A DNA stretch of 37,420 bases from Monosiga brevicollis MX1 (GCF_000002865.3 NW_001865066.1:13791-51210), one strand, 5' to 3'. Shown: positions 10,494-22,569, numbered from the stretch's first letter. Notes: generated by a model from the letters alone, not told the origin. A program made the numbers and translations.

Positions 10494-11115
10494 TTGTCGT
10501 GTTGAAGCAGACGTGGCAGTGTGTGTACGGGTACACATAGTGCTGGGACCCAGGACTGGTTGGTTGAGTCGACCAGGCTCACACCAACGTCAAGGTATGC
10601 CACCTGCTGTACTGACTCATGACGGCCTTCCCCAGCCAATGGATCTACACGACACGTGTGGTCGTCTTCGTCGGTCGCGCTCGTATCCCTTCCTTTGTTT
10701 TTTTCCGTGGAGCGATCACACGCTGCCCTTGCACCGCTCATTCTGACTCGTGTCTCTGGCTTGTTGGCATCTGGGAACCACCGGCGCGTAGACTTGAGCC
10801 ACTGCTCCGATCACCGCCTCGAGACGTGCACACCACGTTTTCTCTTGCCCGTCTGTCCAATCACTAGACCAGGTACACACATGTTTGGCCGACGCGACCT
10901 CGCCACCAGACCCAATTCATGTGCCATGCTGGCCCTTTTCGGGCCCCGTGGGGGCCGTAGCTGACAAGGCCATCTGCTTTCTTGTTCCTGTCCATCGTCC
11001 CTTCTTTGCATGCCCACACCACCTTGATGCTTCACTGGCCGTCTTTTTTTTTTTTTTTTGCGAGCGCAGACTCACACATTCATCCAATTTGGCTTTGCAC
11101 CTCCAGATCTGCAGC

Positions 11116-13045
11116 ATGGCGGCGCCACCGCCCATGCCCCCAGGTTCCGGTGGCTCTCGCCCACCAGGCCCCCCGCCACCCACGATGATGGCCATGCCGC
11201 CTCGGCCTCCACCCACGAGCTTGCCTCAGCAGCCAATGCAACCGCCTACCACGCAGTTTCAGCAAATGAGCTTTCAACCCCCAGCCATGCCACCAGGCCC
11301 CCCTTCAGGCCCCCCTTCAGGCAGGACCTCTGCCAGCAGTGCCTCCATGTCCATACCCAGACCACCCACAGGTCCCCCTACCATGCCACCGACTAGCTTC
11401 TCCTCCATGCCACCCTCGGGCCCCCCTTCCATGCCGCCCACTAGCTTTCCTTCCATGCCTCCCTCGGGCCCCCCCACCATGCCGCCCACTAGCTTTCCCT
11501 CCATGCCTCCCTCGGGCCCCCCTTCCATGCCGCCCATGATGCCTCCTCCAGCGGCCGGTGCCCAGTCAGCCCCTGGAGGTCATCCCCCGAGCCATTCGGC
11601 CAGCATGCCCATGCCCATGCCTCCCCACCCCGGCAACATGCCCATGCCACCCCACCCCGGTAACATGCCCATGCCACCTCACCCCGGCAACATGCCCATG
11701 CCTCCCACCATGCCCGACCCAGAGGCTGGCGGCTTTGCCCACAGCAACGGGTCAGATGGTCACAACGGAGCAGGACCGCCGGCCTCTGCTGGCCTCTTCT
11801 CCATTCCTGAAAATGACAACCCAGGCCAGGGATCTTATGTCAAGTACGCCAAACCCCAACCCCTTGGCGAGCTTGTCTTTGCCCAACACCTCCGCCCCCT
11901 CCCTTGGTCTTGTGCTGCCCATCGTCCAATCTGGCTCATGTCTGCTCGGCCCCTGCTTGCATTAGATCGCGGCGCTACCCCTCGCAGTCATACGAGTTTG
12001 AAAAGGCCTCGTCACCGTCCGTGCCCCAAATGCAGCCTGTCCCACCCGGCGCTCAGCAGGCCCCCATTGCAGGGGGCGCCGTCTCTCCCTCGCCCACCAA
12101 GCTTGGTGACCCCCGGCTTCGGCGCCTCTCGAGCAATGCTCTGGTACCCCAGGGCGTTTCCGTCAACCTCATGGCGGATCGTAACGTGCTTCCCCCCAAG
12201 CCCGCCGCTGGTGTCAAACCGCCCCTGTCCGAGCAATACGAGCGCTGCAACGTCAGCAAACGCATCATGCGCTCCACCCTGACCGCCGTCCCGGAGACGC
12301 CCAAGCTGCTGTCCAACGCCCGCTTGCCGTTTGCCCTTCACGTGCACCCCTATGCCACCGACCCCAACTTGCCCGTCATTGATCACCTCACCATCACTCG
12401 CTGCAAGGTGTGCCGCACCTACATCAACCCCTTTGTTGCCTTTGTCCAAGGCGGCGGCTCCTGGCGCTGCAATCTCTGCGGCCGGCTCAACCCCTTGCCC
12501 CAAGACTTTGACTACAATCGCCTGACTGGCGAAATGATTGATCGCACGAGCCGACCCGACCTCATCCAGCCCTCGGTTGAATTTATCGCACCGCCCGAGT
12601 ACATGGTCCGCGCCCCGCAGCCCTGCACCTACATTTTCCTCATTGACGTCACCGCCGCCGCCATCGCCAACGGCAGCGTTGACCTCATCTGCCAAACGAT
12701 TCTGGACGAGCTGGATCACATTACCGGCGACGCCCGGACCCGTGTAGCATTCTTGACATTTGACACCAACATTCACTTTTACAACCTGGCAGCCTCACTG
12801 GCCCAACCCCAAATGATGGTCATGACAGACACCGAGGACCCGTTCCTCCCCCATGCCACCGACGACCTGCTCGTTAATCTCGCCGAAAGTCGAGAGGTTC
12901 GTTCATTCCCTTATTTTCCTTTCCTTGAACGGGTCCAAACTGCCAACTCCTGCAGTTCAGCGCCCGGCGCCAGGCACTTGCCTAGCCTGCTCGTGGCCAA
13001 GCCCGCCTCTCACCTTTGACCTGCTGCCACACCTTGGCCATGCGA

Positions 13046-13085
<40 letters not shown>

Positions 13086-15556
13086 GTTGAGACCTTGCTC
13101 AGGGAGCTGCCCAGGACAGTCCGGTCTTCACCGCGTGGCCAAGCAGCACTCGGCCCGGCCCTGCAAGCCGCCCGGCAAATCATTGGGAACGTGGGCGGGC
13201 GCCTATCCGTCTTCACAACCACCTTGCCCAGCATTGGTGTGGGAAGCCTTAAGATGCGCGATGATGCCTCTCAACGCAGCGGTGACAAGGTTCACGCCCT
13301 GCTCAAGACTCAGACCGATTTCTACAAGGCCTACTCGGTATGGCTGTCCGCTCCTCGGGTCTGCATCACACCTCGTGCCGTGTCCAGTGTCGACCGCGCT
13401 CGACTTCTCACCGCCCTGCGCTTTCTGACAATCCCAAATAATCAGGTCGATGCCTCGCGTGCACAACTGGCCATTGACGTGTTTTGCTTCAACGGCGACT
13501 ATGCCGACATTGCCTCGCTGAATGATCTGCCTCGCTACGGTGGTGGCACCCTTTACCACTATCCGGGCTTCAACGCAGCCCGACCTGCCTGTCAAACGCA
13601 GGTTCAGAAGGACCTGAGCCGCTATCTGACCCGTCCCCTGGCCCTCGAGGCCGTGATGCGTCTTCGCACTTCCAAGGGGGTTGTCATGAACGGCTTCCAC
13701 GGCAATTTTTTCCTTCGTTCTCAGGTTTGCACCAAGCTCTGCCTTTCTCGCGTCCCTTGCCAAACTCACCGATGCCCTTGTGTGTGCGGCCCCATCAGGA
13801 TTTGCTCGCACTGGCCAACGTCAGCCCCGACAACGGCTACACTGTGCAGCTGACGGTAGGCATGCTTGTTTTACCCCCTCAACTTGCATGTGGGGGCAAA
13901 AGCTTGTGACCTCACCTTCCTCGCGTTTCTCTTTGCCAGCTGGACGACAAGCTGGGCGAGACAGCACCCTTTGTTTATTTCCAAGCAGCCTTGCTATACA
14001 CGGCATCAGATGGCACGCGACGCATCCGCGTACACACCATGGCACTGCCCGTAGTCAAAACGCTGCACGAGATTTACGCCTTTGCCGACGCCGAAGCCAT
14101 TACGGGCTTGCTTGCCAAGCTGGGTACGCCTCTTCGTCGGCCATTCGACAGCACAAAAACACGGAAACTCATTTTTTATTTTTTTATTTTTTATTTCCAA
14201 CTTTTCATGCTCTATGACAGCTGTGGACCGCACCGTCAACTCCAAGCTGGCGGATGCCCGGTCCGCCTTGTCCAACTTTTGCATCGACACCTTCAAGTCA
14301 TACCGCAAGGATGTGTTAGGCTCCGAGCCCGACGGCCAGCTGCTGACGCCCGACTCGCTCAAGCTGCTACCACTCTACATCAACGCACTGCTCAAATCGG
14401 TACGCCCAGCACACCGCAACAACTGTTTGCCAAACTCGCACGTCACGTGCAAGTCTGGCTACGCGTTTCTGTGGTGTTTCTTTTTTCCTTCGACTAAATC
14501 TTACGACAACGACGGTGGGTTACGCGTTCTTTTCTTTTCTTTTCTTCTCTTTCCTTTCCTTTTAGAGCGCCTTTCGTTCAGACGCGCAAGTGTCGGCTGA
14601 TGAGCGAGCATATCAAATGTCTCTGATTAAAACACTTCCTCTCAAGTATGTTTTAACACTGTTCTTTTTTCAGGCTCGCGACCATCAACACGTGACCATG
14701 TGTTGCTTTGACACAAAAAAGAGGTGCACGGCGGCTGCGTCTGTGCAACTCGCGGCCAACTCACTTCCCTGCGCCTGGACACGTGCCCGTACCTACGTAG
14801 TGAGTTGATGATTGCCATTTACCCTCGGTTCTACTCTCTACATGACATTGCTGAAAACGTGGGCGTGCGAGATAGCCGCAACCGCTTGCCCATGCCGCCT
14901 CAACGACAGCTGAGCGCCGAGCGCTTGGTTCGCGATGGCATTCACCTCCTGTACAGCGGTGACGGCGTCTACCTTTATCTGGGACCGCACACGCCACCCG
15001 AGCTGATGGATCAATTTTTTGGCGTGCAATCCCAGGCTGAACTGGAGCCTGAATACGTAGGTTCCCACGCATGACCCATTTGATGAGGTGGCACCGGATT
15101 GTGTTCTCAGACACTGGACCTTAGTGAACAGCTATAGCCGGCTGACCACTATGGCATGACCTGAGTCGTTCTTTTTATTTTGTTTTCCGCCTTTTTTTTT
15201 GAACAAACTCATTTTCTTTCCCTGGTTTTTGTAGGGACCCTTGCCGCGGTGTGAGTCGGATAGCAACATCCGCATGCGCAACATCATCAAGGGCCTGCGT
15301 GGTCTCATCTCGCGATACCAAGTGCTGCACGTTATCACTGATCGGTCGCCCCTTCGTGCCAAGTTTACCAACATGCTGGTACGCCTGGCAATGATCTTTA
15401 TTTCTCATTCTGGCCCGTCCGTGCATGTCTGCGTGCAACTTGGTGGCGGCACTCACCCCTACCCCCTGTATTGTTGTATTTTAGTATGACGACAAGACGG
15501 TCCAGGGCCCATCCTATTGGGAGTTTTTGAACGTTGTTCAAAAGGGACTCCAATAA
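11116..15556 (+). CDS. SEC24: COPII coat cargo adaptor Sec24 (11 exons)
   Basis: Sec24 pairs with Sec23 in the inner COPII coat and selects cargo leaving the ER. Exons: 11116-11843, 11966-12896, 13092-13337, 13446-13724, 13799-13855, 13940-14123, 14221-14399, 14566-14645, 14801-15056, 15235-15378 and 15485-15556, in frame for 1051 residues. Residues 1-240 are Pro/Met/Gly-rich and repetitive, as in the family. A Cys4 zinc finger (CKVC, then CNLC) lies near 391-413, followed by the trunk (YIFLIDVTAAA; FLTFDTNIHFY), the beta-barrel (GNFFLR; VQLT), the helical part and the C-terminal gelsolin-like domain (GDGVYLYLG). The exon order and core motifs resemble the animal Sec24C/D group more than A/B, as judged by eye. 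Junction 8/9 was chosen because phase and family length agree. AATAAA overlaps the stop codon. Confidence 0.95.
11371..11538 (+). repeat. 48-bp coding repeat in SEC24
   Basis: Three full units and one partial unit begin at 11371, 11419, 11467 and 11515. Each full unit encodes 16 residues of the form GPP(S/T)MPPTSF(S/P)SMPPS. It is part of the disordered N-terminal region. Confidence 0.92.
11611..11703 (+). repeat. 27-bp coding repeat in SEC24
   Basis: Three copies encoding MPMPPHPGN start at 11611, 11638 and 11665, with a partial fourth at 11692. The copies are nearly identical at the DNA level, which suggests recent expansion. Confidence 0.92.
13051..13084 (+). repeat. Poly(T) run of 34 in a SEC24 intron
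   Basis: An unbroken T34 run lies in intron 2 (12897-13091) and stops 7 bp before the chosen acceptor AG at 13090-13091. It acts as an extreme polypyrimidine tract, or is a length-variable homopolymer. Confidence 0.95.
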
Positions 15557-15960
15557 ATCGTCACACACCACACTCACCGAAAAAAAAAATCGTTTGACAA
15601 AGCTTCCCAACGCAAGCTTGGAGGTGCAAGGTTCTGTTTTGTTTTTGTCTGTTTTTTCTGCCTGAGTTTCCAACGCCTTAGACTTTGCTTCCCTGCTCTT
15701 TTCATGCTTGTTTGTAGCCCGTTCCTAAACCCTTGACTTCATTTTGACTTTGTTAGCCTGATTCACTGCCGTCGGTTGTCGCGTCAATTCAAACAGAATG
15801 ACATTCATGACTACCTTGACTCCAAGTTTGGATCAGGTCACGCCAAGAAAGGAGTTGGATGTTGCTTGGAGCTGCAGTTGATGCGGCCATAAGGGGCCTC
15901 GTCCAATGTCCGATGAGTGGGCTCAGCCCGCAAGCGTGGCCAAGATCCAACAAGGGGATT
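15557..15960. other. Convergent intergenic region, SEC24 / PTAR1
   Basis: It carries the 3' UTRs of two genes facing each other. An A9 run lies at about 15580-15588. No gene is seen. Confidence 0.6.
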
Positions 15961-17054
15961 TTACTCGGCAGGGACGGGAGAAGTTGCTTCAGACTCGCTG
16001 ATCAGGTCGCCGGCGTCAGGCAGGGTTGCCAGCCAGGCTTGAAGGCGAACAATGTGTTCCTCCAGGGCAGCATGACCAGGGTAGAGATCACGCCGCTGAA
16101 TAAGCAGTTCCACTCGGCCTCGACACTCCTCGAGATGCGCCAGCTCGCGCGAAAGCACCTTGTCTTTGGCAATGATCAGCTGCCACAGGGTATATTCGTG
16201 ATGGTATGCGCTGTAGTCGCTTAAATGCGTGGCGGCAAAGACATGCGTGCGCTGCAAGTCGGCCAAGATCTGACGGCGGCGACGGTTGGCATCGGGATGA
16301 AGCGCAACGACGGCCGCGAGCCAATGTCGATACGACCAAGCATAGTAGTTTTTGGGATATTCGTCGGCGAGTCGCTCGATGAGTGTCCACTCTGTGGCGA
16401 GCACCTCGTCGGTGAGCCAGTCGGCAGCCATTGCACTACCACGCTCGGCCTCAGCACCGAGCTCCGTTCGGTCATGGATGAGCTGCAAGCAGGCTCGTCT
16501 GTTTACCACCCGAGGACAAGCACGCGTGAGTCAGGATCCACAAAGAGCAAACGAGAAAGAAAACAACTCTTGCAACACAAGGTGCCTTGTCCAATCTTCT
16601 CATGTGAGAGCCCGTCAAGCGTAAGGGGATTATTGGCGGAGGCGGGCGGCACACACCGATGACTCCAACCCAGCGTCGACTTGGGGTGCTTGCGGAGAAG
16701 GGCCTCGGTCAAAGCAAGCTCGCGTTCTGGTGGGAGAATGTCGGGATGGCTGTGCATGAGACCAAGGCGATAGCGCCAAGCCGCATAATTGTTTCCATTG
16801 ATGGTGAGAAGAGCCAGCGTGGCGCGCCCCAACTGCTGTGCATCCTCGTTATTCTCCAGCACTGGCTGGCCGCGCCGCAAGAGGGGTGCCAGCTGGGCAA
16901 ACGCAAAGGCGGCTATTTCGGACAGCGCATCATAAGCCACGGCCAACTTGGTGCCTTCAAAAACCTGAACGGGCTGCTCCTCGTCATGCACAAAGCCCAG
17001 TTCATCGATGCGGTTGGCCTCCCAGGCCTGGCACAGGGCTTCATATGCTGCCAT
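15961..17054 (-). CDS. PTAR1: PTAR1-like protein prenyltransferase alpha-subunit repeat protein (2 exons)
   Basis: In animals PTAR1 is the alpha subunit of geranylgeranyltransferase III, which works with RabGGTB on already mono-lipidated targets in the SNARE and trafficking machinery. Exons on the minus strand are 17054-16657 and 16498-15961, giving 311 residues; the junction splits an Arg codon (phase 2). The N-terminus IDELGFVHDEEQPVQVFEGTK aligns with the region that marks PTAR1 apart from FNTA and RABGGTA. Prenyltransferase alpha repeats follow: NNYAAWRYRL, a TLGWSHRR repeat across the junction, NYYAWSYRHW and SAYHHEYTLW. It is shorter than the human protein (about 400) because the C-terminal tail is short. 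An in-frame ATG 24 codons upstream (17126) exists, but the chosen start matches the family better. It diverges from FAM50. Confidence 0.9.
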
Positions 17055-17592
17055 TGCGTTGGTCTTGGAGCCGTGTCTCAACGCCGAATTGCAGCGAGCG
17101 GCACGACAGCTCAATTGCCAAGTCAACCACCACCGCCGCCCACCTGAACGCTTCTTCCTCTCACCGTCTGCTCTTCCGTCACGGCTGGCGGCGGGCTTGG
17201 ATCAAACCAGCGAGGGCGCTGCCATTTGCTGCGGCTCGATCTTCTGAACCAGCTGAGCACACAGAAGATGATGTTATCTAGAAGGATAAAGCAGAAAATA
17301 CTTTTTAACAACAGAAACTAACGTTAGCTCACAGGTACTTATATACGCTGATAGTTGAGTTTGTGTAGATTGGAGTTCAGCCTTCCGGAAAAAAAACTGC
17401 TTTTGATGTGGAATTCTGACGTGTGCGCTTCTCTTCGCCAACACCTCCGGTCAACTCTACCTCTGAATAAGCGAACATTTCACTATGGTTTCCTCCCAGA
17501 ATTTGAAACACTTCTTTTGAACCTCTAAACCCCTCTCTCTCTCACATTTCTCTCTCTCTCGCGCGCGCTCTCTCTCATAAAACGGCGGCGGC
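17055..17592. promoter_or_regulatory. Divergent promoter region, PTAR1 / FAM50
   Basis: The two start codons are 538 bp apart and face away from each other, so both promoters must lie here unless one gene starts further off. The FAM50 side ends in CT-rich tracts and a CGGCGGCGG just before the ATG. No TATA box is obvious at a fitting distance. Confidence 0.6.
17531..17576. repeat. Compound CT / CG microsatellite
   Basis: Two CT runs are present; the second (17549-17576) is interrupted by GCGCGCGC. It lies 17 bp before the FAM50 start codon, so probably in its 5' UTR or core promoter. A very similar compound tract is at 33307-33359. Confidence 0.9.
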
Positions 17593-19482
17593 ATGAGTCA
17601 GTATACGGGGCCGGCCCAAAAGGGCCGGCGAGCCATTGAGCTGATGCGTCAGCGCGAGAAGCGCGAGCAGGAACTCAAAGAGCAGACGGAGCGAATGGAG
17701 CAGGAACAGGCTCGCCATGCTCGAGTTGCCGGCAAGGTGTGTCGGCAGTCGTGCGCATCGTGCCTTGACTCGCCCCCCGAGACCTGAACTGGCGACGCCC
17801 GCCACGCCCACCACCCTTTCTCACGTGAAGGAATGGTGTTGACAGTTTGAGACGCGGATCAGTAATGCTGCCGAGGCGGAGGCTGCTGTCAAGACGTACG
17901 GTCTTGTCACCCTGGATCAGATGAAGGCGGTCCAAGCTGAGGCCGAAGCTGCACGAGCACGCAAGGTGAGGAGTGGGCTCCCTTCCCTGCCTCTTGTCGC
18001 GTGCTCCGTCCTGCCCTCTCCTGTGCGCACTCAACAAGGCTGCGTCTAACAATTCTTCAGGTGGCAGATGCGCTGGCCGCTGAGGAGGCCGAAGCTGCCA
18101 AGAAGGCAGCCATGCCCGAGCCCACCAAGAAGCGTACCAAAGCCAAAGTCAAGGTCTCTCTCTTGTACTGCATACCATTGCGCACCGTGCCCGACTTCCA
18201 AGCCTTTCTAATTTGATATCCACTTTGCCCTGACTGCATGGTATACTAGGCGGTCCTGTCCTTTGGTGGTGATGAGGAAGAGGAAGAAGACGAAGGTATG
18301 TTTGCATCCCCGTGACCTCGCCACTTCTATGAATTCGCTCGCTGCACACGCGTCTGGTTCACTTGAACTGCCACTTTTCTAGCCCCTCTGCCCCCTAAGA
18401 AGCGCCTGGGCAAGAATCCAGAGGTACGCGTCACGGATGTTGCCTATCCGTCTTCTACTTCTTCTTCCTCCTCCTCCTCTTCCTCCTCCGTCGGCCCGTC
18501 CCCGTTTGACGGTACCATGCGTGGGCTCGGTCCACCATCTCAAGCAAACGATGCGCGCTTAATCGTGCAGGTGGACACGTCCTTTTTACCAGACCGTGAG
18601 CGAGAAGAGCAGGAGCGTTTGCGCCGGGAGGAACTTCGCAAGGAGTGGGTTGAAAAGCAGGAGGAGATGCGAAACGAACCGATAGAAATTACCTACTCAT
18701 ACTGGGATGGCTCGGGTAACCGCCGAACCGTTCAAGTTGCCAAGGGCAATTCAATTGGCCAGTTTTTGCAGGTAGGCTGGCAAACCTGCCGGCTTGTGCA
18801 AGTCAATGTCTCAATCACTGGGTTAATCACCTCGCGTGCGCTGCTAGGCGGCTTTGAAACAATTGCGTGCCGACTTTCCCGAGTTGCGCGCCGTCTCTGC
18901 CGATTCGGTCAGTGTTTGCCAACGATCTTTCTTTCGCCGGCTTGCCGCCAGACGCTTCTGACCCGGTGCCTCACCCTCGTCTTTCTCGACCTCAATATGC
19001 TTTGTGCATGGTAGTTGGTGTATGTCAAGGAGGATTTGATCATGCCGCACCATCATACTTTTTATGATCTCATCGTTTCAAAAGCGCGCGGCAAATCCGG
19101 TCCCCTGTTCCACTTTGACGTCCATGACGATGTTCGGTGGGTTTTTGTGGGCAGCATGCCAGTCGCCCGTGCCCTTGGTGGATTCCGGATTTTGCTCGCC
19201 ACCCCTCATGATCACTGGTTTGGGAATCTTGTGCGACAGGTTACAATCTGACGTGCGCGTAGAGAAGGAGGAGTCACATGCTGGCAAGGTACGAATAGCA
19301 CATTGATGTGCTGACGCCTTGCCGACGCACCAGGCCTCATGTGGTTTTGTGATCTGGCCCAGGTCTGTTTGCGCTCATGGTACGAGCGTCACAAGCACAT
19401 TTTCCCGGCCTCGCGCTGGGAACCATACGATCCGACCAAGGACTACGGTTCTTATACAATTTCCGACGGACGCAAACCATAA
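17593..19482 (+). CDS. FAM50A: FAM50/XAP5 family nuclear protein (10 exons)
   Basis: FAM50 proteins are nuclear and associate with the spliceosome; plant members (XCT) affect small RNAs and the clock. Exons: 17593-17736, 17846-17965, 18061-18153, 18250-18295, 18383-18423, 18571-18771, 18848-18907, 19015-19136, 19240-19288 and 19363-19482, giving 331 residues (human about 339). The N-terminus [11 protein letters not shown] and a charged coiled-coil region come first, then [10 protein letters not shown], an acidic run, [20 protein letters not shown] and [13 protein letters not shown]. The conserved C-terminal block follows: [32 protein letters not shown] and [19 protein letters not shown]. All junctions fit the family alignment. 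Ten exons in 1.9 kb make it one of the most intron-dense genes here. It shares its promoter region with PTAR1. Confidence 0.96.
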
Positions 19483-19883
19483 GCATAGGCTCTTCCTGCG
19501 CTCGAATCAGGTCGGGCAAGAACAAAGAACAAAATTGGAAACAAAACTGCTTGTGCATGCAAGAGAGCCCAACTCTGCCGACGCGCGTCTCACTGAAAAC
19601 GGCCGCCACAAGCAAGAGCGTCAATCTACTCTGTGGCGCTCTGAAAGGCAGCCTCAGGGGTGGACGAAGCAACAGCCGTGATGGCTCTTTAACACCAGTG
19701 CTCCAAACTCCTTCACTGGCCTCACTGCGGTGACTCAACCAAAGTAAACCGAGCCCGTGGTACAGCGTGAGTTTGTTTGTCGTGGGCAGGACGGTCACGT
19801 CCCCTACGCCTGGGGATGCGCAGACCGGGACATGCAAGCAAGCAAAAGACTGCAGTTTTTCGCCTGTTCAAATGACGAAAGGA
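19483..19883. other. Convergent intergenic region, FAM50 / SLC35A3
   Basis: It holds the 3' UTRs of both genes. No gene or repeat is recognised. A further short 3' exon of the transporter could lie here (see that entry). Confidence 0.5.
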
Positions 19884-21866
19884 TCAGTCGCATACCTTGG
19901 GAAGGCCGTTTGGTTTGGCAGGGGTGGCCGATGCCGCCGGAGCAGGTGTGTGGCCGTAGAGGAAGGTCGCACCCATTACAAGGAAGGCGCCAATGGCAAA
20001 CATAAAGGTGAGCTGGAAATCAGCCAGCATGATAAAAGAGATCAGGCCCGTAAGAATAATGGAGATGCTGTTGGCAAAGCCCTTGAGGATGTTATCCGCG
20101 TATCTAAAGTGTGAAGCGCCGGCACACAAGGTAAGGAAAATGGACGGGAGAAGGCTATTATCGCCAGCAAACGGCGAGGGTCCGTGGCAAGTGCGCACTG
20201 ACTTGATGACGGCAGCAATGATGAGGCCACCAAAGGCCTGCAAGGAGATGGCTGTCCAGGTGATGCCATCATAGTTCTGGAAGAAGCCATTCTCCGCCAC
20301 GGCCTGGCCATCGTTGGCATAGACGCCGATCAAGCCCAGGACCATGCCGAAGAGACCAAGCTGCACGTTGCGCAGCCAAAGTGATTGCCTACAGCAGGGC
20401 AGACCGTGTGCGGCGCGGGGTGAGCTTGCGCGGTTGAAAATGCAAACAAAATCGGCGACAACAAGATCGGACAACATGAGGCTGCAAAACGAGGGTGCAG
20501 AAACGCACTTGGTGCCCTTGAGAATCTTCTCAAAGTACACGCCGGCAAAGCCCGAGGAGCAGCAGGCGGAAAGCACGGCAATCAAGCCCACAATCTGGTT
20601 GCCGATGGGCTTGATCGCAGTTGGGTCCTCCTCATCAGATGAACTCGGCATCTGAGCCAAGCAGCAATCAACGCAAAGGGACGGGCGTGAGTCGTGCGAA
20701 GGCACCAGACTGAAATGTGTCCCACATGCATGCTCTAACTGTGACAGGGACAAGACAAAGACAGAGAGCAAGAGAAAAAACGCGCGCATGCATTTCATGC
20801 TTAGACAAGATGCGAGGTCCTAGGTGCGCCATCATCTCACCTGAACCAAGGCCACACCACCCATCAAGAGGACCAGTGAGAGCCACTGATACATGTTCAG
20901 AGATCGGCCAAGCATAATGACGGAGAAGATGGCCGTGGTCAAGATCTTGAGCTGATAGGTGACCTGCGGGGACAAAGAGGGCGAACGTGAGTGGGGTGCC
21001 ATTGTTGTATACGATCTCAGCAGACAGATCAGCAGCCAAAAATCAAAGCCAAAGACGAAGACGGAGATGGAGACGGGCAGAAAGACACATGAAATATAGA
21101 TGCAGAGACCTGGCGGGGCAACCGGACGTTGGTGCGAGGCAAGACCCACCTGGTAGCTGGCTGCGGGCAGGTTGCTGAGAGCAACAAAGAGCAGGTTGTT
21201 CTGGACTGTGTAGAGTAGGGCAGGGACGCTGAGCTTGAGCGACGACACCCAGTTGATAAAAAGCTCACGGTACATGTAGCCGATGGTTTCAAGGGGGGAC
21301 TCGCGTCGCTCATAGTTGAGCAGCACGGCCGATCCCAGCAGCTAATCATATCAGAAGCAAGGTGAGTCTGATGCAGGCGCAAAATCTACCAAGCGGCGGG
21401 ACCCAAAGCCAACCTTGAACAGCTCTGCCATTACAACAGCGGTCGTGGAGAGGTAGGCGCCTCCCTCGCGCGTTCGCGAATAGCGCAACACCAAAATGCT
21501 TGAGGTGGTTTGGACCATGAGCAAAACCTGAGCGGAGCAAAGCCGCGAAGGATGAGCAAGCGCGCCATTTGGCAAAGCGAGGAACACGCAAAGCTAGACG
21601 TACCAGCGCCACATATTTGTATGGGACAAAGATTGCACCGGCTGCATCGCGTCGTCACACACACGGCAATGCCCAGACCGAACCCAAGCGGTCAAGTCCA
21701 GGACATCAAATTTGAGCCCGCCGCGAACCAAACCCACGACCCCGCGTGACCCATCACACCATCTACACCACCATCTACACCCCTTCCTCGACACACGGCA
21801 AGCCCTCGATACCCGGCAACAAATGCAGCACTTACCACGAATGCCGGGCAGTGAGTCGACCGCCAT
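19884..21866 (-). CDS. SLC35A3: SLC35A3-like Golgi nucleotide-sugar transporter (8 exons)
   Basis: Family members exchange cytosolic UDP-sugar for luminal UMP in the Golgi. Exons on the minus strand: 21866-21836, 21641-21604, 21527-21414, 21341-21150, 20963-20841, 20651-20509, 20388-20203 and 20103-19884, giving 348 residues. Family motifs appear in order: [118 protein letters not shown] and [11 protein letters not shown]. About ten membrane helices are expected. It is closest by eye to UDP-GlcNAc transporters (SLC35A3), but UDP-galactose (A2) cannot be excluded. The 31-nt first exon ([10 protein letters not shown]) is inferred from a perfect GTAAGT donor and matching phase. A T15-CAG before it suggests a 5' UTR intron. 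The last codons follow a donor-like AAG/GTATGC, so the C-terminus may differ. Confidence 0.9.
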
Positions 21867-22569
21867 CCCAACTGTCTTTTGGCAATCGTGCACACCAACA
21901 CCACAGTGTGTGAAACTGAAAAAAAAAAAAAAATCAGTGAATGGTGTTCTCTCAGAGAGAGAGCGCTCAGGGGGGGTGATATGACATCCAAACCCCACTG
22001 TTTGCCAAGCCAATTCAGAGACATTGGCAAGCGCATGTGACTTTGTCAATGTGTGATTTAGTGGCACCCATTGCACTGCAAAGTGTGTGAAGCGCCTAAG
22101 TGTTGTTGTGTTTTCTCAGTGCACTGCATCTGTCGCAAGCGGACGCGACGGTCGCTTGCGTTGCCCAATGTCGGCTTTTCTAGCTGGATACTTTGAGGCC
22201 CTTCCCCCGACGCAGCATCATCCGTGTGTGTTTTTGTGACAACAAACAAAGGGGACAGTACGGTTCGACATGTAAATTCGCTCCCGCCAGCCGGCAGGCA
22301 CGAACAACTTTTTTAGTCCCACAGCCCACACCAAACCTTTCTCAATGGCGGCATGAATATGGCTGGTCCCTCACACGGCAAGGAGAACCGAGGGTGAAAC
22401 CAAGATGACAAGAAGAGAGACGCAAGAGAAGGAGAGAAAGGAACAAAACGCTTGACACTGATGAGCCAGTCGATCGAGGTGATCAATTCGAGGAGTATGC
22501 GGTCTCACGCGCATCTCCGCGGCGCCATGATAGAGCACGCAAGCCCGGAACAAGCGGCACGCAACGTGC
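21867..22569. other. Intergenic region between SLC35A3 and RPL3
   Basis: Both flanking genes are on the minus strand, so this should hold the RPL3 3' UTR (high end) and the SLC35A3 promoter and 5' UTR (low end). A run of 15 A at about 21919-21933 followed by TCAG-type context on the minus strand looks like an acceptor of a 5' UTR intron. No gene is seen. Confidence 0.5.

Larger units (their letters stand above)
9682..11115. other. Intergenic stretch before SEC24, rich in simple sequence
   Basis: No gene is supported here. It contains the CT tract at 10275-10404, a CCCGT array at 10466-10493 and a T17 run just before 11060. AG acceptors at about 11066-11068 and 11112-11114, just before the SEC24 start codon, make a 5' UTR intron possible. 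Confidence 0.45.

Noticed and set aside
10065-10540. Glu/Arg-rich or Ser/Leu-rich open frames over the CT tract
   Set aside because: They are pure products of the pyrimidine microsatellite, on both strands at once, with no flanking coding signal.
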